Of a DNA stretch of 24,462 nt, positions 6,255-13,741 are shown in pieces (the first letter of the stretch is position 1; each line of letters begins with the position of its first letter). Source of the DNA: an uncultured Mollicutes bacterium. GTDB taxonomy: Bacteria; Bacillota_I; Bacilli_A; RFN20; CAG-826. The stretch spans positions 1-24,462 of the forward strand of contig CALBGF010000146.1 of assembly GCA_937893635.1 (NCBI GenBank), given 5' to 3'. Under the pieces are notes generated by a model. The model worked only from the letters and a program-made list of their open reading frames with translations, was not told where the DNA came from and ran no database searches. Made by a program: the position numbers and the translations under genes.

Positions 6255-6280
6255 AAAAAAGAGGGCATTTAGCTCCTCTT
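6255..6280 (-). terminator. Intrinsic terminator after 6279-6908
   Basis: Minus-strand stem AAGAGG/CCTCTT, loop AGCTAAATGC, followed by TTTTTT. It overlaps the end of the gene and sits just before the next promoter. Confidence 0.85.
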
Positions 6281-6908
6281 AATTCTCTTTATGTTTATCT
6301 TCAAGAACTTTTTTAGTTTCGTCATATAATTTCAAGAAATTTTCATCGCACTCATTACGATTTAATATTTCTCCTGTTTCGCTATTAACTTTTACAACAG
6401 AACCGTCTAACATTTTTAATGTTAAATTGCCATCTTCGTCTTCTTCAATATCGTGTTTTGCTAATTGATTATCTGCGACTAAATTGAACATTTTATCACC
6501 AAATTTTCTGACTTTAAGAAAATCAGTAGTATAGTTTCTGTATTTAAAAGTTTTTTCATATACTGAACAATTATCATTTTCGGCGTTTTCAACAATATAT
6601 ACTACTTTAACTTTACCACCGTGCATATCAAACTCAACTATTACTTCAGCACCTGTTAAACTTACTACTACGCGGTAAAAACTCTCTCCAAGCGGATCTG
6701 TCTTCACTTTATCTTTTGTTAATAATTCATAGTTGGCAAGCAACTCAATTAGAAATGTGTTGATAAAGTTTGTATAACATTGCGCTAAAAATTCTGTATC
6801 TAGTTCATATTCTTCTTCGCGTTGATTACCAAAAAAGTAATGAACTACCGCTCCAATAATAAATCCGCACACAAAAATTGCGCAGCCCCATAAAATTTCA
6901 ACCGCCAT
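6279..6908 (-). CDS. Membrane-anchored hypothetical protein, 209 aa
   Basis: N-terminal hydrophobic segment at about residues 4-27 (ILWGCAIFVCGFIIGAVVHYFF), followed at once by NQREEE, fits a single transmembrane anchor with a cytoplasmic body. The rest is soluble and mixed alpha/beta, with repeated strands (VVVSLTGAEVIVEFD, VKVVYIVE) and a motif DGNLTLKMLDGSVVKVNSETGEI near the C-terminus, then a charged helix. No enzyme motif is seen. It overlaps the stop of 6908-7201 by the TAATG junction, so the two are translationally coupled. Trp is TGG; stop is TAA. Confidence 0.75.
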   Translation of the reverse strand: MAVEILWGCAIFVCGFIIGAVVHYFFGNQREEEYELDTEFLAQCYTNFINTFLIELLANYELLTKDKVKTDPLGESFYRVVVSLTGAEVIVEFDMHGGKVKVVYIVENAENDNCSVYEKTFKYRNYTTDFLKVRKFGDKMFNLVADNQLAKHDIEEDEDGNLTLKMLDGSVVKVNSETGEILNRNECDENFLKLYDETKKVLEDKHKEN

Positions 6909-7201
6909 TATAATACCTCCACATTAGCTTTTGTTGTATCGTCTTCATCGCTTACCATTAACATCTTTTGTTCCATTAACATAATAAAAAATGCGTAAGC
7001 GCTAAATTTAGTTTTATCACCGCGCACTGAAACGGCGTTATCTTTTTCTGGATATGTGCGCATTACCTCGCACAACTCGTCCCAAGTTAAATTCTCAATA
7101 TTAAATTTTGCGCAATCAGCGATAAAATCTTCTTGAGTATAATCTATTTCATACTCTTTCTTAATTACTCTTGTCTTTGTAAATTTAATTGTGTCATTCA
7201 T
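6908..7201 (-). CDS. Hypothetical protein, 97 aa
   Basis: Unrecognised. Begins MNDTIKFTKTRVIKKEYEIDY, then a helical acidic region (EDFIADCAKFNIENLTWDEL) and a hydrophobic helix around AYAFFIMLMEQKMLM, too polar at its edges to be confidently a membrane segment. Its start follows a purine-rich GGAAAAG, and its stop shares bases with the start of the membrane protein 6279-6908. First gene of the operon from the promoter at 7233-7261. Confidence 0.7.
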   Translation of the reverse strand: MNDTIKFTKTRVIKKEYEIDYTQEDFIADCAKFNIENLTWDELCEVMRTYPEKDNAVSVRGDKTKFSAYAFFIMLMEQKMLMVSDEDDTTKANVEVL

Positions 7202-7232
7202 AATTCTTTCTTTTCCTTTTCTTTATATAAAT

Positions 7233-7261
7233 ATTATACTATAAAATGCGCGGCTTGTCAA
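7233..7261 (-). promoter_or_regulatory. Sigma-70 promoter for 7201-6279 operon
   Basis: Minus strand TTGACA, 17-bp spacer, TATAAT. Confidence 0.87.
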
Positions 7262-7283
7262 GTAAAAATTGCGCTATAAGCAT

Positions 7284-7326
7284 AAAAAGCTTCGTAAAAC
7301 CGCGGCTCAATGACGAACAAGGACAC
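7284..7326 (-). repeat. Three-copy intergenic element, copy 1
   Basis: On the plus strand it reads AAAAAGCTTCGTAAAACCGC, then GGCTCAATGACGAACAAGGA. Related copies lie at 9384-9426 and 14062-14098. It directly follows the stop codon of 7326-7517 and precedes the next promoter, so it is in the 3' region of that transcript. The central CCGCGG is a palindrome. It is not a typical terminator. Confidence 0.6.
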
Positions 7327-7517
7327 TATCCAAGGCAAGCAAGAGTTAAAGCAATACCACCTAAAACCATTGCCATAATTGTCGCTAACATTAATGGAAT
7401 ACAGTAGTATCCTCTAAGATTTTTAGGTGTGCGGGCAAAATAAACTCCTAGTGCGATAATTATCCCAACACACATAATAGCATAAATACCTACTGCTATA
7501 ATAACTAACCAATTCAT
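7326..7517 (-). CDS. Two-span membrane protein, 63 aa
   Basis: Starts MNWLVIIAVGIYAIMCVG; the start at 7517 is chosen over an earlier ATG because GGAGGAAAATTAGT precedes it and the longer form would overlap 7519-7914. Two hydrophobic segments (about residues 3-24 and 38-61) are separated by the polar loop FARTPKNLRGYY, so this is a small hairpin-type membrane protein. Holin-like topology is possible, but it sits among early genes and has no charged C-terminal tail, so I do not call it a holin. It starts one base after the stop of 7519-7914, so coupling is likely. Stop is TAG, followed at once by a three-copy intergenic element. Confidence 0.75.
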   Translation of the reverse strand: MNWLVIIAVGIYAIMCVGIIIALGVYFARTPKNLRGYYCIPLMLATIMAMVLGGIALTLACLG

Positions 7518-7518
7518 A

Positions 7519-7914
7519 CTAATTTTCCTCCTTAAACAAATTATCAATAACCATTCTAATATCGGCTTGAATTTCTTCTACTGTGTAAATTTTACCAGGA
7601 ATATTAACATTAAACTCAAAATCTCCTGCGTGTGCGTAATCCCAACCAATAAAGTTATCTTTTTTAAAGCGGTCTGGTAAGTTTACCACAACATGACTTA
7701 ATGTGCCAAAGAAATTAATTCCACCATGCGCGCCTTCAATATATTTTTCTTGCTCATACTTTTCATCATCTGAATAATCAATTTTACTTTCTACATAGGC
7801 GCAAGGATGATTTCCCGCAACAGTAGTAATAACCCAATAATGGTCTTTATATACGCCTCGTGCCACACACTCAACGCATCTATCTTCTTGTTTAAAATAA
7901 ATTCTATCGTCCAT
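7519..7914 (-). CDS. Conserved-type phage hypothetical protein, 131 aa
   Basis: Contains the signature GGINFFGTL ... FIGWDYAHAGDF (about residues 65-100), resembling a widespread family of phage proteins of unknown function in which an HGGLTFSG-like segment is followed by a GFDCAHAGD-like segment. The N-terminal half carries HYWVITTVAGNHPCAYV. The role of the family is unknown to me. Overlaps the upstream gene 7904-8299 by 11 bases and is followed after one base by the membrane protein 7326-7517, so three genes form one operon. Start ATG with AAGGAG. Trp is TGG; stop is TAG. Confidence 0.75.
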   Translation of the reverse strand: MDDRIYFKQEDRCVECVARGVYKDHYWVITTVAGNHPCAYVESKIDYSDDEKYEQEKYIEGAHGGINFFGTLSHVVVNLPDRFKKDNFIGWDYAHAGDFEFNVNIPGKIYTVEEIQADIRMVIDNLFKEEN

Positions 7915-8299
7915 TTGCTACTTTCTCCTTGTAAATTAAAAATTCTTCATAACCATAGTTCTCAAAATTACTTGGGCAATATTCATAACCATATTCCAAG
8001 TCTCCCGCCGCCATTAATGCTAAATACTCTTGCGGCATACCTTTAGGTCGTCTAACAATCATAATGTAAAGCGCGTCAATTAAACCCTTATGTTGGTCTA
8101 ACGCTTTTATTTCACGCGCAACGTAAATTACTTTACTATCAATATCTTTACCACTTAACACATATTCCTCAAATTCCTTCTCAGTAAGTTTAACAGGCTG
8201 ATATTTCGCCATTAAGCGTCTAAAAACCCTTGAGTTATGTAATTCCTTTTCATCGGCGTCAATATCGCCGCAGTAGTTAGAGTAAATTTTATAGTCCAT
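7904..8299 (-). CDS. Hypothetical protein, 131 aa
   Basis: Unrecognised. Contains a helical region with PVKLTEKEFEEYVL, a central GLIDALYIMIVRRPKGMP and an aromatic C-terminus (GYEYCPSNFENYGYEEF). No catalytic signature. First gene after the promoter at 8341-8369, with a good AAGGAGG site, and overlapping 7519-7914. Stop is TAG. Confidence 0.7.
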   Translation of the reverse strand: MDYKIYSNYCGDIDADEKELHNSRVFRRLMAKYQPVKLTEKEFEEYVLSGKDIDSKVIYVAREIKALDQHKGLIDALYIMIVRRPKGMPQEYLALMAAGDLEYGYEYCPSNFENYGYEEFLIYKEKVANGR

Positions 8300-8340
8300 T
8301 AGTGTTTCCTCCTTTTTAACTATTTATCTTTTATATAATT

Positions 8341-8369
8341 ATTATACTAAACTTTTGAGGCTTTGTCAA
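8341..8369 (-). promoter_or_regulatory. Sigma-70 promoter for 8299-7326 operon
   Basis: Minus strand TTGACA, 17-bp spacer, TATAAT. Confidence 0.88.
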
Positions 8370-8421
8370 CTAATTTTTGCTATTAATTTAAGGCAAATTA
8401 AGCTCAAAAAATCAGAGCTAA

Positions 8422-9018
8422 CTAATTAATCATCTCTTGGTCCGCACAAAGAGAAATCTTCTCTTCCGTCCATAATTGGCGCGGCAACGAATACATATAT
8501 GTTAAATTCATTTGACCAAAACTAAAGAAGTTATTTCGTTCAAGCCAACCATCACGCACCAATTGTTCAATTTGATGACCTAAATTATTGCGGCTCAACC
8601 CTGTCTCTTCGCAGATTAAACGATATGAATGTCCCCAACTAGGTGCCTCCGCAGAAGAAATATAGAAGTAAAAGTAAAAGAATAAGCGTGTTAAAGGACA
8701 ACGACTTTTCTTCGGCAACGTTTGAGCATATTTATACCAAGCCGCCATTACTTCCGCGGGAATAAGCACGACAAAGTCTTTACCACTGTGCGCGATTACC
8801 CTATCATAATGCGGCGCCCAACTAGAACGTGTTATATCAAGGCTTTCGCGTGTTAACTCATATGTATCCTTCTTAATTGGCAATTGATAGGAATAAGTGA
8901 TTGAATATTTGTCGAAGTTATATTGTAATTTTTCACCGCACATATAAATGAAGTATAAGTGATAATAAAGTTGTTTGTTAGATAAATCAGATTGTAATAA
9001 TGGTATTTTTTCTAACAT
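8422..9018 (-). CDS. Putative winged-helix regulator or replication protein
   Basis: 198 residues starting MLEKIPLLQSDLSNKQLYYH. The start at 9018 is preceded by an ideal GGAGGTCAT; the six extra upstream codons contain that site. Residues from about 140 to 175 fit a helix-turn-helix with wing: RLICEETGLSRNNLGHQIEQ then LVRDGWLERNN. The N-terminal part is aromatic and has a WYKYAQ ... LTRLFFYFYFYIS segment, probably a buried helix. The arrangement recalls phage or plasmid replication-associated regulators, but no specific family is identifiable. A hairpin AGCTC/GAGCT downstream (8402-8420) may end the transcript. Trp is TGG; stop is TAA. Confidence 0.6.
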   Translation of the reverse strand: MLEKIPLLQSDLSNKQLYYHLYFIYMCGEKLQYNFDKYSITYSYQLPIKKDTYELTRESLDITRSSWAPHYDRVIAHSGKDFVVLIPAEVMAAWYKYAQTLPKKSRCPLTRLFFYFYFYISSAEAPSWGHSYRLICEETGLSRNNLGHQIEQLVRDGWLERNNFFSFGQMNLTYMYSLPRQLWTEEKISLCADQEMIN

Positions 9019-9288
9019 ATGACCTCCTAAAGTCAAAAGACTTATGTTAAGATAAAAAGATTAATGTGTAGCAAAAAGAAGACTATTATAAATATAAGAT
9101 TAGAACATTTTTAGCTTCTCAGTAATAAAAAGTATTGATGATAATTTTAGTTCAATTAGTTGCGGTAGCAACAGCTTGATTAATATTAAAAAAATTGTCC
9201 TAGCTACGAAACGGTGAATGAAGAGAGGAGCTTTAGCTCCGCTCGAATCGTTCGTATCCCCCTAAAAGGGGGTTGGGGGTAGATATAT

Positions 9289-9331
9289 AAAATTGATATA
9301 AAGCGAGCTTGCGAGCGCTATCAATTTTTAT
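9289..9331. terminator. Large bidirectional hairpin terminator
   Basis: AAAATTGATA pairs with TATCAATTTT around an inner GC-rich AGCG/CGCT hairpin. The arms give T-runs on both strands. Confidence 0.65.
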
Positions 9332-9383
9332 ATCGTATAGAGGTGAAACAGGGAACAAAATGAATTCTTAACGCCGTGAAGCC

Positions 9384-9426
9384 AAAAAGCTTCGTAAAGC
9401 CGCCAATCGATGTAAATCAAGGAACA
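9384..9426 (-). repeat. Three-copy intergenic element, copy 2
   Basis: Shares AAAAAGCTTCGTAAA-CCGC and the end ATCAAGGAACA with the copies at 7284-7326 and 14062-14098; the middle is diverged (CAATCGATGTA instead of GGCTCAATGACGA). Confidence 0.55.
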
Positions 9427-9680
9427 TTAATAAATTCATTTTATTAATTTCTTCTTACTACTGTAATTAATTTTGTCTCTTGACGTCTTGCCTACTTCGG
9501 CAATTCAATTAGTAGATTCGCACTGCGTGCTCATTCTACTATTGACTTTCCGTGCGCACTGCCGCGAGCCTTAAAAGGCTAGTGATAATACCTGACGATT
9601 TATAACGATATTTGACAAAAAATTAACACATGCTTGAGTGAACATAGTGAACTCAATGATTTGCGAGGTAGAAAACGAAT

Positions 9681-9714
9681 AAAATAAAAGACAACGTTTA
9701 GTTGTCTTTATTTT
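9681..9714. terminator. Bidirectional terminator after 9698-10159
   Basis: Near-perfect stem AAAATAAAAGACAAC / GTTGTCTTTATTTT with loop GTTTA; the TAA stop of the gene lies in the loop. Confidence 0.85.
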
Positions 9715-10159
9715 CAAGAGTTTTCAGCTTCTTTTTTCTTTTTTCTTCAAGTGCCTCTTGTTTTTCTTCTGCCCTTTTAATGCGGTCAGCCTTTTTAGCG
9801 GCGTCTTGAATTTGCTTTTCTTCTCAATTATTAGCGGCAATAAATGGGTCGTAATCAATTGACTTAATCGTTGATTTTAATTCTCACGAAAAAGTAAAAT
9901 CGCCAGGTTCATTTTCTGCGACAATTACTATGCCGTCTTTGGTTTCGACAATATCGAAATCAGGTAATCAAGCTTTTAAATCGTTAACGAGAGCCTTTAA
10001 ACCTTCACGACGCAAATTATTGCGGGTTGATTGTTGGATTGTGAGTGCTCCTGAAGCGGTTTTGTTGGTTGAGTAGTCGGTTTGTTCAACTTCGTGTAAA
10101 AAGTTAGTAAACGCGTTAACGCTATTGACGCTGTTAGTATTGTTTTTATCGTTATTCAA
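9698..10159 (-). CDS. TGA-recoded hypothetical protein, 153 aa
   Basis: The frame runs from a TTG start (AAAAGGAG nine bases upstream) to TAA only if TGA at codons 64, 92 and 112 is read as Trp. The joined protein is coherent: an Asn/Ser-rich N-terminus, a middle with AWLPDFDIVETKDGIVIVAE, then FTFSWELKSTIKS and AANNWEEKQIQ, and a Lys/Glu-rich helical C-terminus (AEEKQEALEEKRKKK). All three Trp codons are TGA and none is TGG, unlike the other recoded genes here. I do not recognise the family. It has its own promoter (10223-10251) and a strong terminator overlapping its stop, so it is a single-gene unit. Ending at the first TGA would leave a 63-residue protein without the terminator at its end. 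Confidence 0.75.
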
Positions 10160-10222
10160 AATTATATTCTCCTTTTAAAATGGTTAGCTATCGAAATTTG
10201 ACAGATAACTTTTCCTATATTA

Positions 10223-10251
10223 ATTATACAACATAATTTTCGTTTTGTCAA
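10223..10251 (-). promoter_or_regulatory. Sigma-70 promoter for 9698-10159
   Basis: Minus strand TTGACA, 17-bp spacer, TATAAT. Confidence 0.87.
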
Positions 10252-10293
10252 CATAATTGTTTCAAATACTTAAAACAATTGCGAAAAAAATTA

Positions 10294-10319
10294 TTTTTTT
10301 TTTTTTTTTTTTTTTTTTT
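10294..10319. repeat. 26-base homopolymer T tract
   Basis: Uninterrupted run of T on the plus strand (A on minus), far longer than any other homopolymer here. It lies between the promoter of 9698-10159 and the weak promoter-like site at about 10345-10375. Confidence 0.95.
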
Positions 10320-10370
10320 GAAATAGTATTACTTCTATTTACATTTATATATTACACTATAATTTTAGAA

Positions 10371-10437
10371 AAATCAAATTTGGATTGAATATTAAATAGT
10401 TGCGAAGCAACAACAGCATTAATCAAATTTGGATTAG
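10371..10437. repeat. Direct repeat flanking a GTTGC-GAA-GCAAC hairpin
   Basis: ATCAAATTTGGATT occurs at about 10372 and again at about 10422, about 50 bases apart. Between them GTTGC and GCAAC form a hairpin followed by AACAGC, as at 9162-9175; a third hairpin (AATAGATTA/TAATCTATT, about 10506-10534) is also followed by ACAGC. Confidence 0.45.
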
Positions 10438-10466
10438 TAGAAAATTTTAAAGAGCATAATTGACAA

Positions 10467-10499
10467 AATAAAAAGAGCACTATCAAAATTGATGTGCTC
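10467..10499 (-). terminator. Intrinsic terminator ending the large RNA unit
   Basis: Minus-strand stem GAGCAC/GTGCTC with an inner ATCAATTTTGAT hairpin, followed by TTTTTATTTT. It is the first clear terminator downstream of the promoter at 11946-11974. Confidence 0.85.
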
Positions 10500-11938
10500 A
10501 ATAGTTAATAGATTAAAGCGAAGCGATAATCTATTCACAACAGCTTTAAAGACTAGTCTATTAATATACTTTTTGCTTTATCTTAAATTTGACGTGATTT
10601 AAAATTAACAAATTTCTATTCCTAATTGCTATTACACCCAATTGGGTGGTGGCATGCTTAATACGGTATTCTGCTGACCTGCCAATTTATCGGCATATGG
10701 CTAAACGGATAGTGCGCGGTCGCTATCACCGAAGCTTTACGAGCTTAAACGAGCCTTGCTAACCCTATTGAAATAGTTAGGGTTCTAGTCAAATTTTGTC
10801 TAAAAGGTAAATTTGCAAAAGCCTTCGACGCTTATGGTCGCCGCACCAAGTAGTTTCTACTACACAATTACTAAAACTAGTCAAGAATGAAGTTTCTGAC
10901 AAGCATCACCGTTATGTCAAATTTTGACGTATGCTTATACTACTAGATTTCAGACCAACTGTATTAATCTAGTGAATTTTACGAGTGCGTCTCGCTTGAC
11001 GACAAATATACACATTTGTTGTGTTGAGATAATGGTTTTACAAGCTACCTCGACTTGTTCAATTTCTTTGCGCCTAAAATTTCGTTAATGCCTAAATTGA
11101 TTTTAGCATTAATATAGCAACTTATATGGAGTTGCCAACCAAGTAGTTCTGGGTATACTAGGACTACTAAACTTTAGTTAATTCTTTTACAAGTTCAACT
11201 ACTTGTCAATTTAAAATGGTTTAAGCTAGTCGCGGCTGCAATTGATAACAGCTTTAACCGCCCTTTTCGTTAGTGATAAGGTCTCTGAATAGCGTCTAAG
11301 GCTATCCGCTTAGAGGCATAACTTTACGGACTATGCTCCGAACGCGCCGTTATTTTATTTCGTCCGCAATTTGACGAACTGCTATCTAGGGCTACCCTGA
11401 CCTTCTAGGTCCGACTTTAAGCCTAATCAGCTTCAGCCGTCGTGTTTCTCGAGTCGCACGTGTCGGTGGCTTTAGGTGAGCGAACGATATCACTCAGTCG
11501 CTCTACTGGTTGAATTACGCTCTTAACATACGATGCCATTTAACTAGCGGCTTAACTAGCCTTAAACCTTAGTGTTCGGTTTTTAACATTTTTTTAAAAA
11601 TCGTCAAGTTTTTAAGGACGGCTACACTACGCGTTTAACGCTTCGTTTCGCCTGCCGTAGGAAGAGTTAGGGATGGGACGTCGCTCTCTTTGCTTCGGGT
11701 CATCATTATGGACAGGTAAGTAGACTTGTGCTTTAGCCAAGCCTTCTGGGCTAAGGCGTCGATTAGGTCGCCCCAAGTATCTGAGATACTCCAACTATCT
11801 ACTATTTATTCTGCGCACACCTTATGTCCGCCAACTACGGGTTTGTAAGTTCCTTCAATTATTTTAAGTGGTTTTATGTCCAAGACCGAGACTTACTACT
11901 GGCGTTTCCACTAGAAAAGATACTATTTTTACTTTTGC
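10500..11938 (-). ncRNA. Candidate very large structured RNA, about 1.4 kb
   Basis: Bounded by a consensus promoter (11946-11974) and an intrinsic terminator (10467-10499) on the minus strand, with no reading frame of note inside; TAA and TAG occur often in all frames. Hairpins seen by eye include AACCCTA/TAGGGTT (about 10761-10785), AGTAG/CTACT (about 10850-10862), ACAAAT/ATTTGT (about 11004-11021), AGTAGT/ACTACT (about 11143-11169), ACAAGT/ACTTGT (about 11190-11207), GAGCGA/TCGCTC (about 11478-11503), TTAGCC/GGCTAA (about 11733-11755) and AGTATC-TGA-GATACT (about 11776-11790). The GC content is visibly higher than in surrounding AT-rich spacers. Size, phage context and hairpin density suggest an ornate RNA, possibly GOLLD-like or new; a run of several separate RNAs cannot be excluded. 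Confidence 0.55.
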
Positions 11939-11945
11939 TATTAAT

Positions 11946-11974
11946 ATTATACAACAGTTTGCGGAGAATGTCAA
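11946..11974 (-). promoter_or_regulatory. Sigma-70 promoter for the 1.4 kb RNA
   Basis: Minus strand TTGACA, 17-bp spacer, TATAAT, with no gene downstream for over 1.7 kb. Confidence 0.85.
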
Positions 11975-11988
11975 AAAGTTTTTTCACT

Positions 11989-12680
11989 TTGAAGCGCAAT
12001 AGCTTCAAAAATCCATATTTGACTTTCGCTGTTGTCGTTAGTATGTGATTTGGTTCACTATCAAACCTCGAGTTCTATGCGGCTAACGTGAACCGCCCTG
12101 CTCGTCAGTTGTCAATTGGAAGGAATCGAACCTCCTAGCAGACTTTAAAGCCTCTCCAGTTCCACTGGCTTTTGACTACGTTATTGCCTCCAGTTATTTC
12201 GTTTTGACGAATTTACTTGTGCACTTAAGGTTGTGCCAGAGACGACTGCGGGATTTGCACCCGCAACTATGCTTTTGCGCCGCCAAGTAGCCTAATTTTC
12301 CTTTTGCTTCCACTATTGTGCTACCAAAAATACTTATTAGGCGCGAAATTCTTTTGGTGAGTGTCTGATTTCGCTCTGATTCTCTGCGGTTCTTTTTAAA
12401 GAGTGTTTGACCTTTCTGAATCTCTATTGCGTAGTGTATCTTACCGACACTACTCGGTAGGTAATCCTTTTTAACGAGTGTTTCGTGCTACCTTGTGATT
12501 CTCGTGAGGGTCTTGGCAATTATAAGGCTGCCGCGGTACTCAACGTTCACTACCTAATTAAGCCTTTTTGCTCGTATGCCACTTATCGGTGGTGGTTCGA
12601 TTTCGTGCTTAGGAATGTTAGACTTCACCTTCGGGTTTTACAAGTTATCCTCCTTGGGTTTGAAAGGTTTTCCTTCCTTA
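11989..12680 (-). ncRNA. Candidate structured RNA with hairpin repeats and T-loops, about 0.7 kb
   Basis: Runs from promoter 12688-12716 to a TTTGAAGC/GCTTCAAA hairpin at 11989-12008 that may end it. No gene is supported. Three related hairpins, each closed by GAG/CTC and carrying AATCA or ATTCA on the 5' side and ACACTC on the 3' side, lie at about 12357-12387, 12400-12426 and 12474-12508. Two T-loop-like hairpins occur: GCGGG-TGCAAAT-CCCGC (about 12246-12262) and GGAGG-TTCGATT-CCTTC (about 12129-12145), but neither has a good tRNA acceptor or anticodon arm. A long-range pairing GGTTCAC/GTGAACC is possible (about 12052-12097). T-loops and repeated hairpin modules fit an ornate RNA better than broken tRNAs. 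Confidence 0.5.
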
Positions 12681-12687
12681 CATATAT

Positions 12688-12716
12688 ATTATACTAAAAT
12701 TTAGCGGCTTTGTCAA
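12688..12716 (-). promoter_or_regulatory. Sigma-70 promoter for the 0.7 kb RNA
   Basis: Minus strand TTGACA, 17-bp spacer, TATAAT-ATATATGTA, just after the end of gene 12729-13253. Confidence 0.88.
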
Positions 12717-12728
12717 GAAGTTTTTTAA

Positions 12729-13253
12729 CTATTTAGCAGGAGTTGTTGCTGAAGCTAATTTTTCAACTGCTCCATCAACTAAACCGTAAATATTAACTTC
12801 GCTAACACGAGTTCTGATAACAGGTCTTGGTTCGCCTTTTGCTAAGTTTCCTTTTTTAACTAAGCCAGTGATAATACCAGGTGCTACTTTTTCAACCCCC
12901 ATTGCTGTTGCTAAATCTGATAATGCGAATGGTGAAGTGATTGCGGCGCAAGCTTTTAAAACTTCAACTTGTTTATCAGTGTAAGTGTTGTCAGTGCCTT
13001 TTTCTGTTTTTGTTGGTTCAACTGTAATAACTGTATAAGTGCTAACTGTGCTTTCGAATTCTTTTTCTACTGTTCTTTCACCGATAGGTGCAATTAATTG
13101 TTTCTTCATCATTGAAGATACATTACCAGCAACTAATTCTATTCCAGTAGCTTCGCGTAATTCTGCTAAAGTTAATCCTTCTGGATGTGCTGCTAATGCG
13201 GCAACAACTGCGCGGTCCTTTTCATTGAATACGATTGGTTTTGGTGTAGACAT
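12729..13253 (-). CDS. Double winged-helix DNA-binding protein (paralogue 1 of 3)
   Basis: 174 residues with two helix-turn-helix repeats. The first (about residues 12-60) has LTLAELREATGIELVAGNVS then SMMKKQLIAPIGER; the second (about 92-140) has FALSDLATAMGVEKVAPGII then TGLVKKGNLAKGE. The same module, TLAEIS-x(4)-G-x(3)-K-SG-x(2)-N-x-LI-x-KG, occurs in the single-domain proteins 14435-14692 and 17912-18235. Such winged-helix folds bind DNA; here the trio lies around a phage sigma factor and a dense motif network, so they are candidate regulators. Start ATG with AAAGGAG; promoter at 13299-13327, with a second one upstream at 13413-13441. Stop is TAG. Confidence 0.8.
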   Translation of the reverse strand: MSTPKPIVFNEKDRAVVAALAAHPEGLTLAELREATGIELVAGNVSSMMKKQLIAPIGERTVEKEFESTVSTYTVITVEPTKTEKGTDNTYTDKQVEVLKACAAITSPFALSDLATAMGVEKVAPGIITGLVKKGNLAKGEPRPVIRTRVSEVNIYGLVDGAVEKLASATTPAK

Positions 13254-13298
13254 AATTTTTCTCCTTTATTAATTTCTTTATCTTTTGTTTACATATAT

Positions 13299-13327
13299 AT
13301 TATATAACAAAGTTTTCACTTTGTCAA
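13299..13327 (-). promoter_or_regulatory. Sigma-70 promoter for 12729-13253
   Basis: Minus strand TTGACA, 17-bp spacer, TATAAT-ATATATGTA. Confidence 0.88.
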
Positions 13328-13412
13328 GAAGTTTTGCGATTAAGTTTGAAACTTTTTCGCGCGGCTTCATTGGTTAGGGTAGATAAATTTTCTTCTTTAT
13401 CTTTACATATAT

Positions 13413-13441
13413 ATTATACAATAGTTGCGCGGCTTTGTCAA
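13413..13441 (-). promoter_or_regulatory. Second, upstream promoter in tandem
   Basis: Minus strand TTGACA, 17-bp spacer, TATAAT-ATATATGTA. It starts 114 bp upstream of the previous one with no convincing gene between (a 30-codon frame at about 13280-13370 has no ribosome site), so both may drive 12729-13253. Confidence 0.8.
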
Positions 13442-13469
13442 GTAATTTTGCGCTACTATTGTAAATATT

Positions 13470-13679
13470 TTAATCTGCCAATGGGTGATATTGCGCGGCG
13501 GCACAAACACGCTCTAAGCAATTTTGTTTTACTTCTGCTTGAACTGCACGTCCTTTGAGACCTGGAGCGCCGCAGCAAGTAATCATATATCCGTCTTTAA
13601 AACGATACGCGGCTTCCCAACGGTCCATATCCGCATTACATTTGGTTTTGATTTTTTTAGCAAGTGCTACTGTATCCAT
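13470..13679 (-). CDS. Small hypothetical protein, 69 aa
   Basis: Basic N-terminal helix (MDTVALAKKIKTKCNADMD), then YRFKDGYMITCCGAPGLKGR and a helical C-terminus with two more cysteines (NCLERVCAAAQ). Five cysteines in 69 residues could bind metal, but the spacing matches no family I know. Start ATG with AAGGAGG. The promoter (13713-13741) overlaps the end of the upstream gene. Trp is TGG; stop is TAA. Confidence 0.7.
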   Translation of the reverse strand: MDTVALAKKIKTKCNADMDRWEAAYRFKDGYMITCCGAPGLKGRAVQAEVKQNCLERVCAAAQYHPLAD

Positions 13680-13712
13680 TAACTTTCCTCCTTATTTAAC
13701 TTTTACATATAT

Positions 13713-13741
13713 ATTATACAACAATTAGGCGGCGTTGTCAA
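13713..13741 (-). promoter_or_regulatory. Promoter embedded in the end of 13725-13955
   Basis: Minus strand TTGACA, 17-bp spacer, TATAAT-ATATATGTA. The -35 hexamer lies inside codons for Leu-Leu-Asp-Asn at the C-terminus of the upstream gene, a space-saving overlap. Confidence 0.85.

Larger units (their letters stand above)
9037..9680. other. Gene-free hairpin-rich spacer
   Basis: No gene found in this stretch of about 640 bases, even with TGA as sense. It contains hairpins GTTGC-GGTA-GCAAC (about 9162-9175), GGAGC-TTTA-GCTCC (about 9226-9239), CCCCC-TAAAA-GGGGG (9258-9272), a long bidirectional terminator (9289-9331), the second copy of the three-copy element (9384-9426), a nested hairpin TAGTAGA/TCTACTA around GCAC-TGC-GTGC (about 9510-9542), AGCC/GGCT (about 9568-9581), and TTGAGT/ACTCAA (about 9633-9655). 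It may hold a small structured RNA or regulatory sites; I see no convincing promoter inside it. Confidence 0.5.

Noticed and set aside
7326..7517. Holin
   Set aside because: Two membrane segments, but it sits in an early-type operon without lysis genes nearby and lacks a charged tail.
11824..12048. 74-codon plus-strand reading frame
   Set aside because: Runs through the minus-strand promoter at 11946-11974, has no ribosome site and no recognisable composition.
12115..12330. Two tRNA genes suggested by T-arm-like sequences
   Set aside because: No matching acceptor stem or 7-base anticodon loop can be built and no CCA is encoded; kept as T-loop motifs of a larger RNA.
11989..12680. Group I intron or tmRNA
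   Set aside because: No group I core elements I could align, no tag-peptide frame and no tRNA-like end with CCA.
12485..12697. 70-codon plus-strand reading frame
   Set aside because: Antisense to the hairpin repeats and over a minus-strand promoter; no ribosome site.
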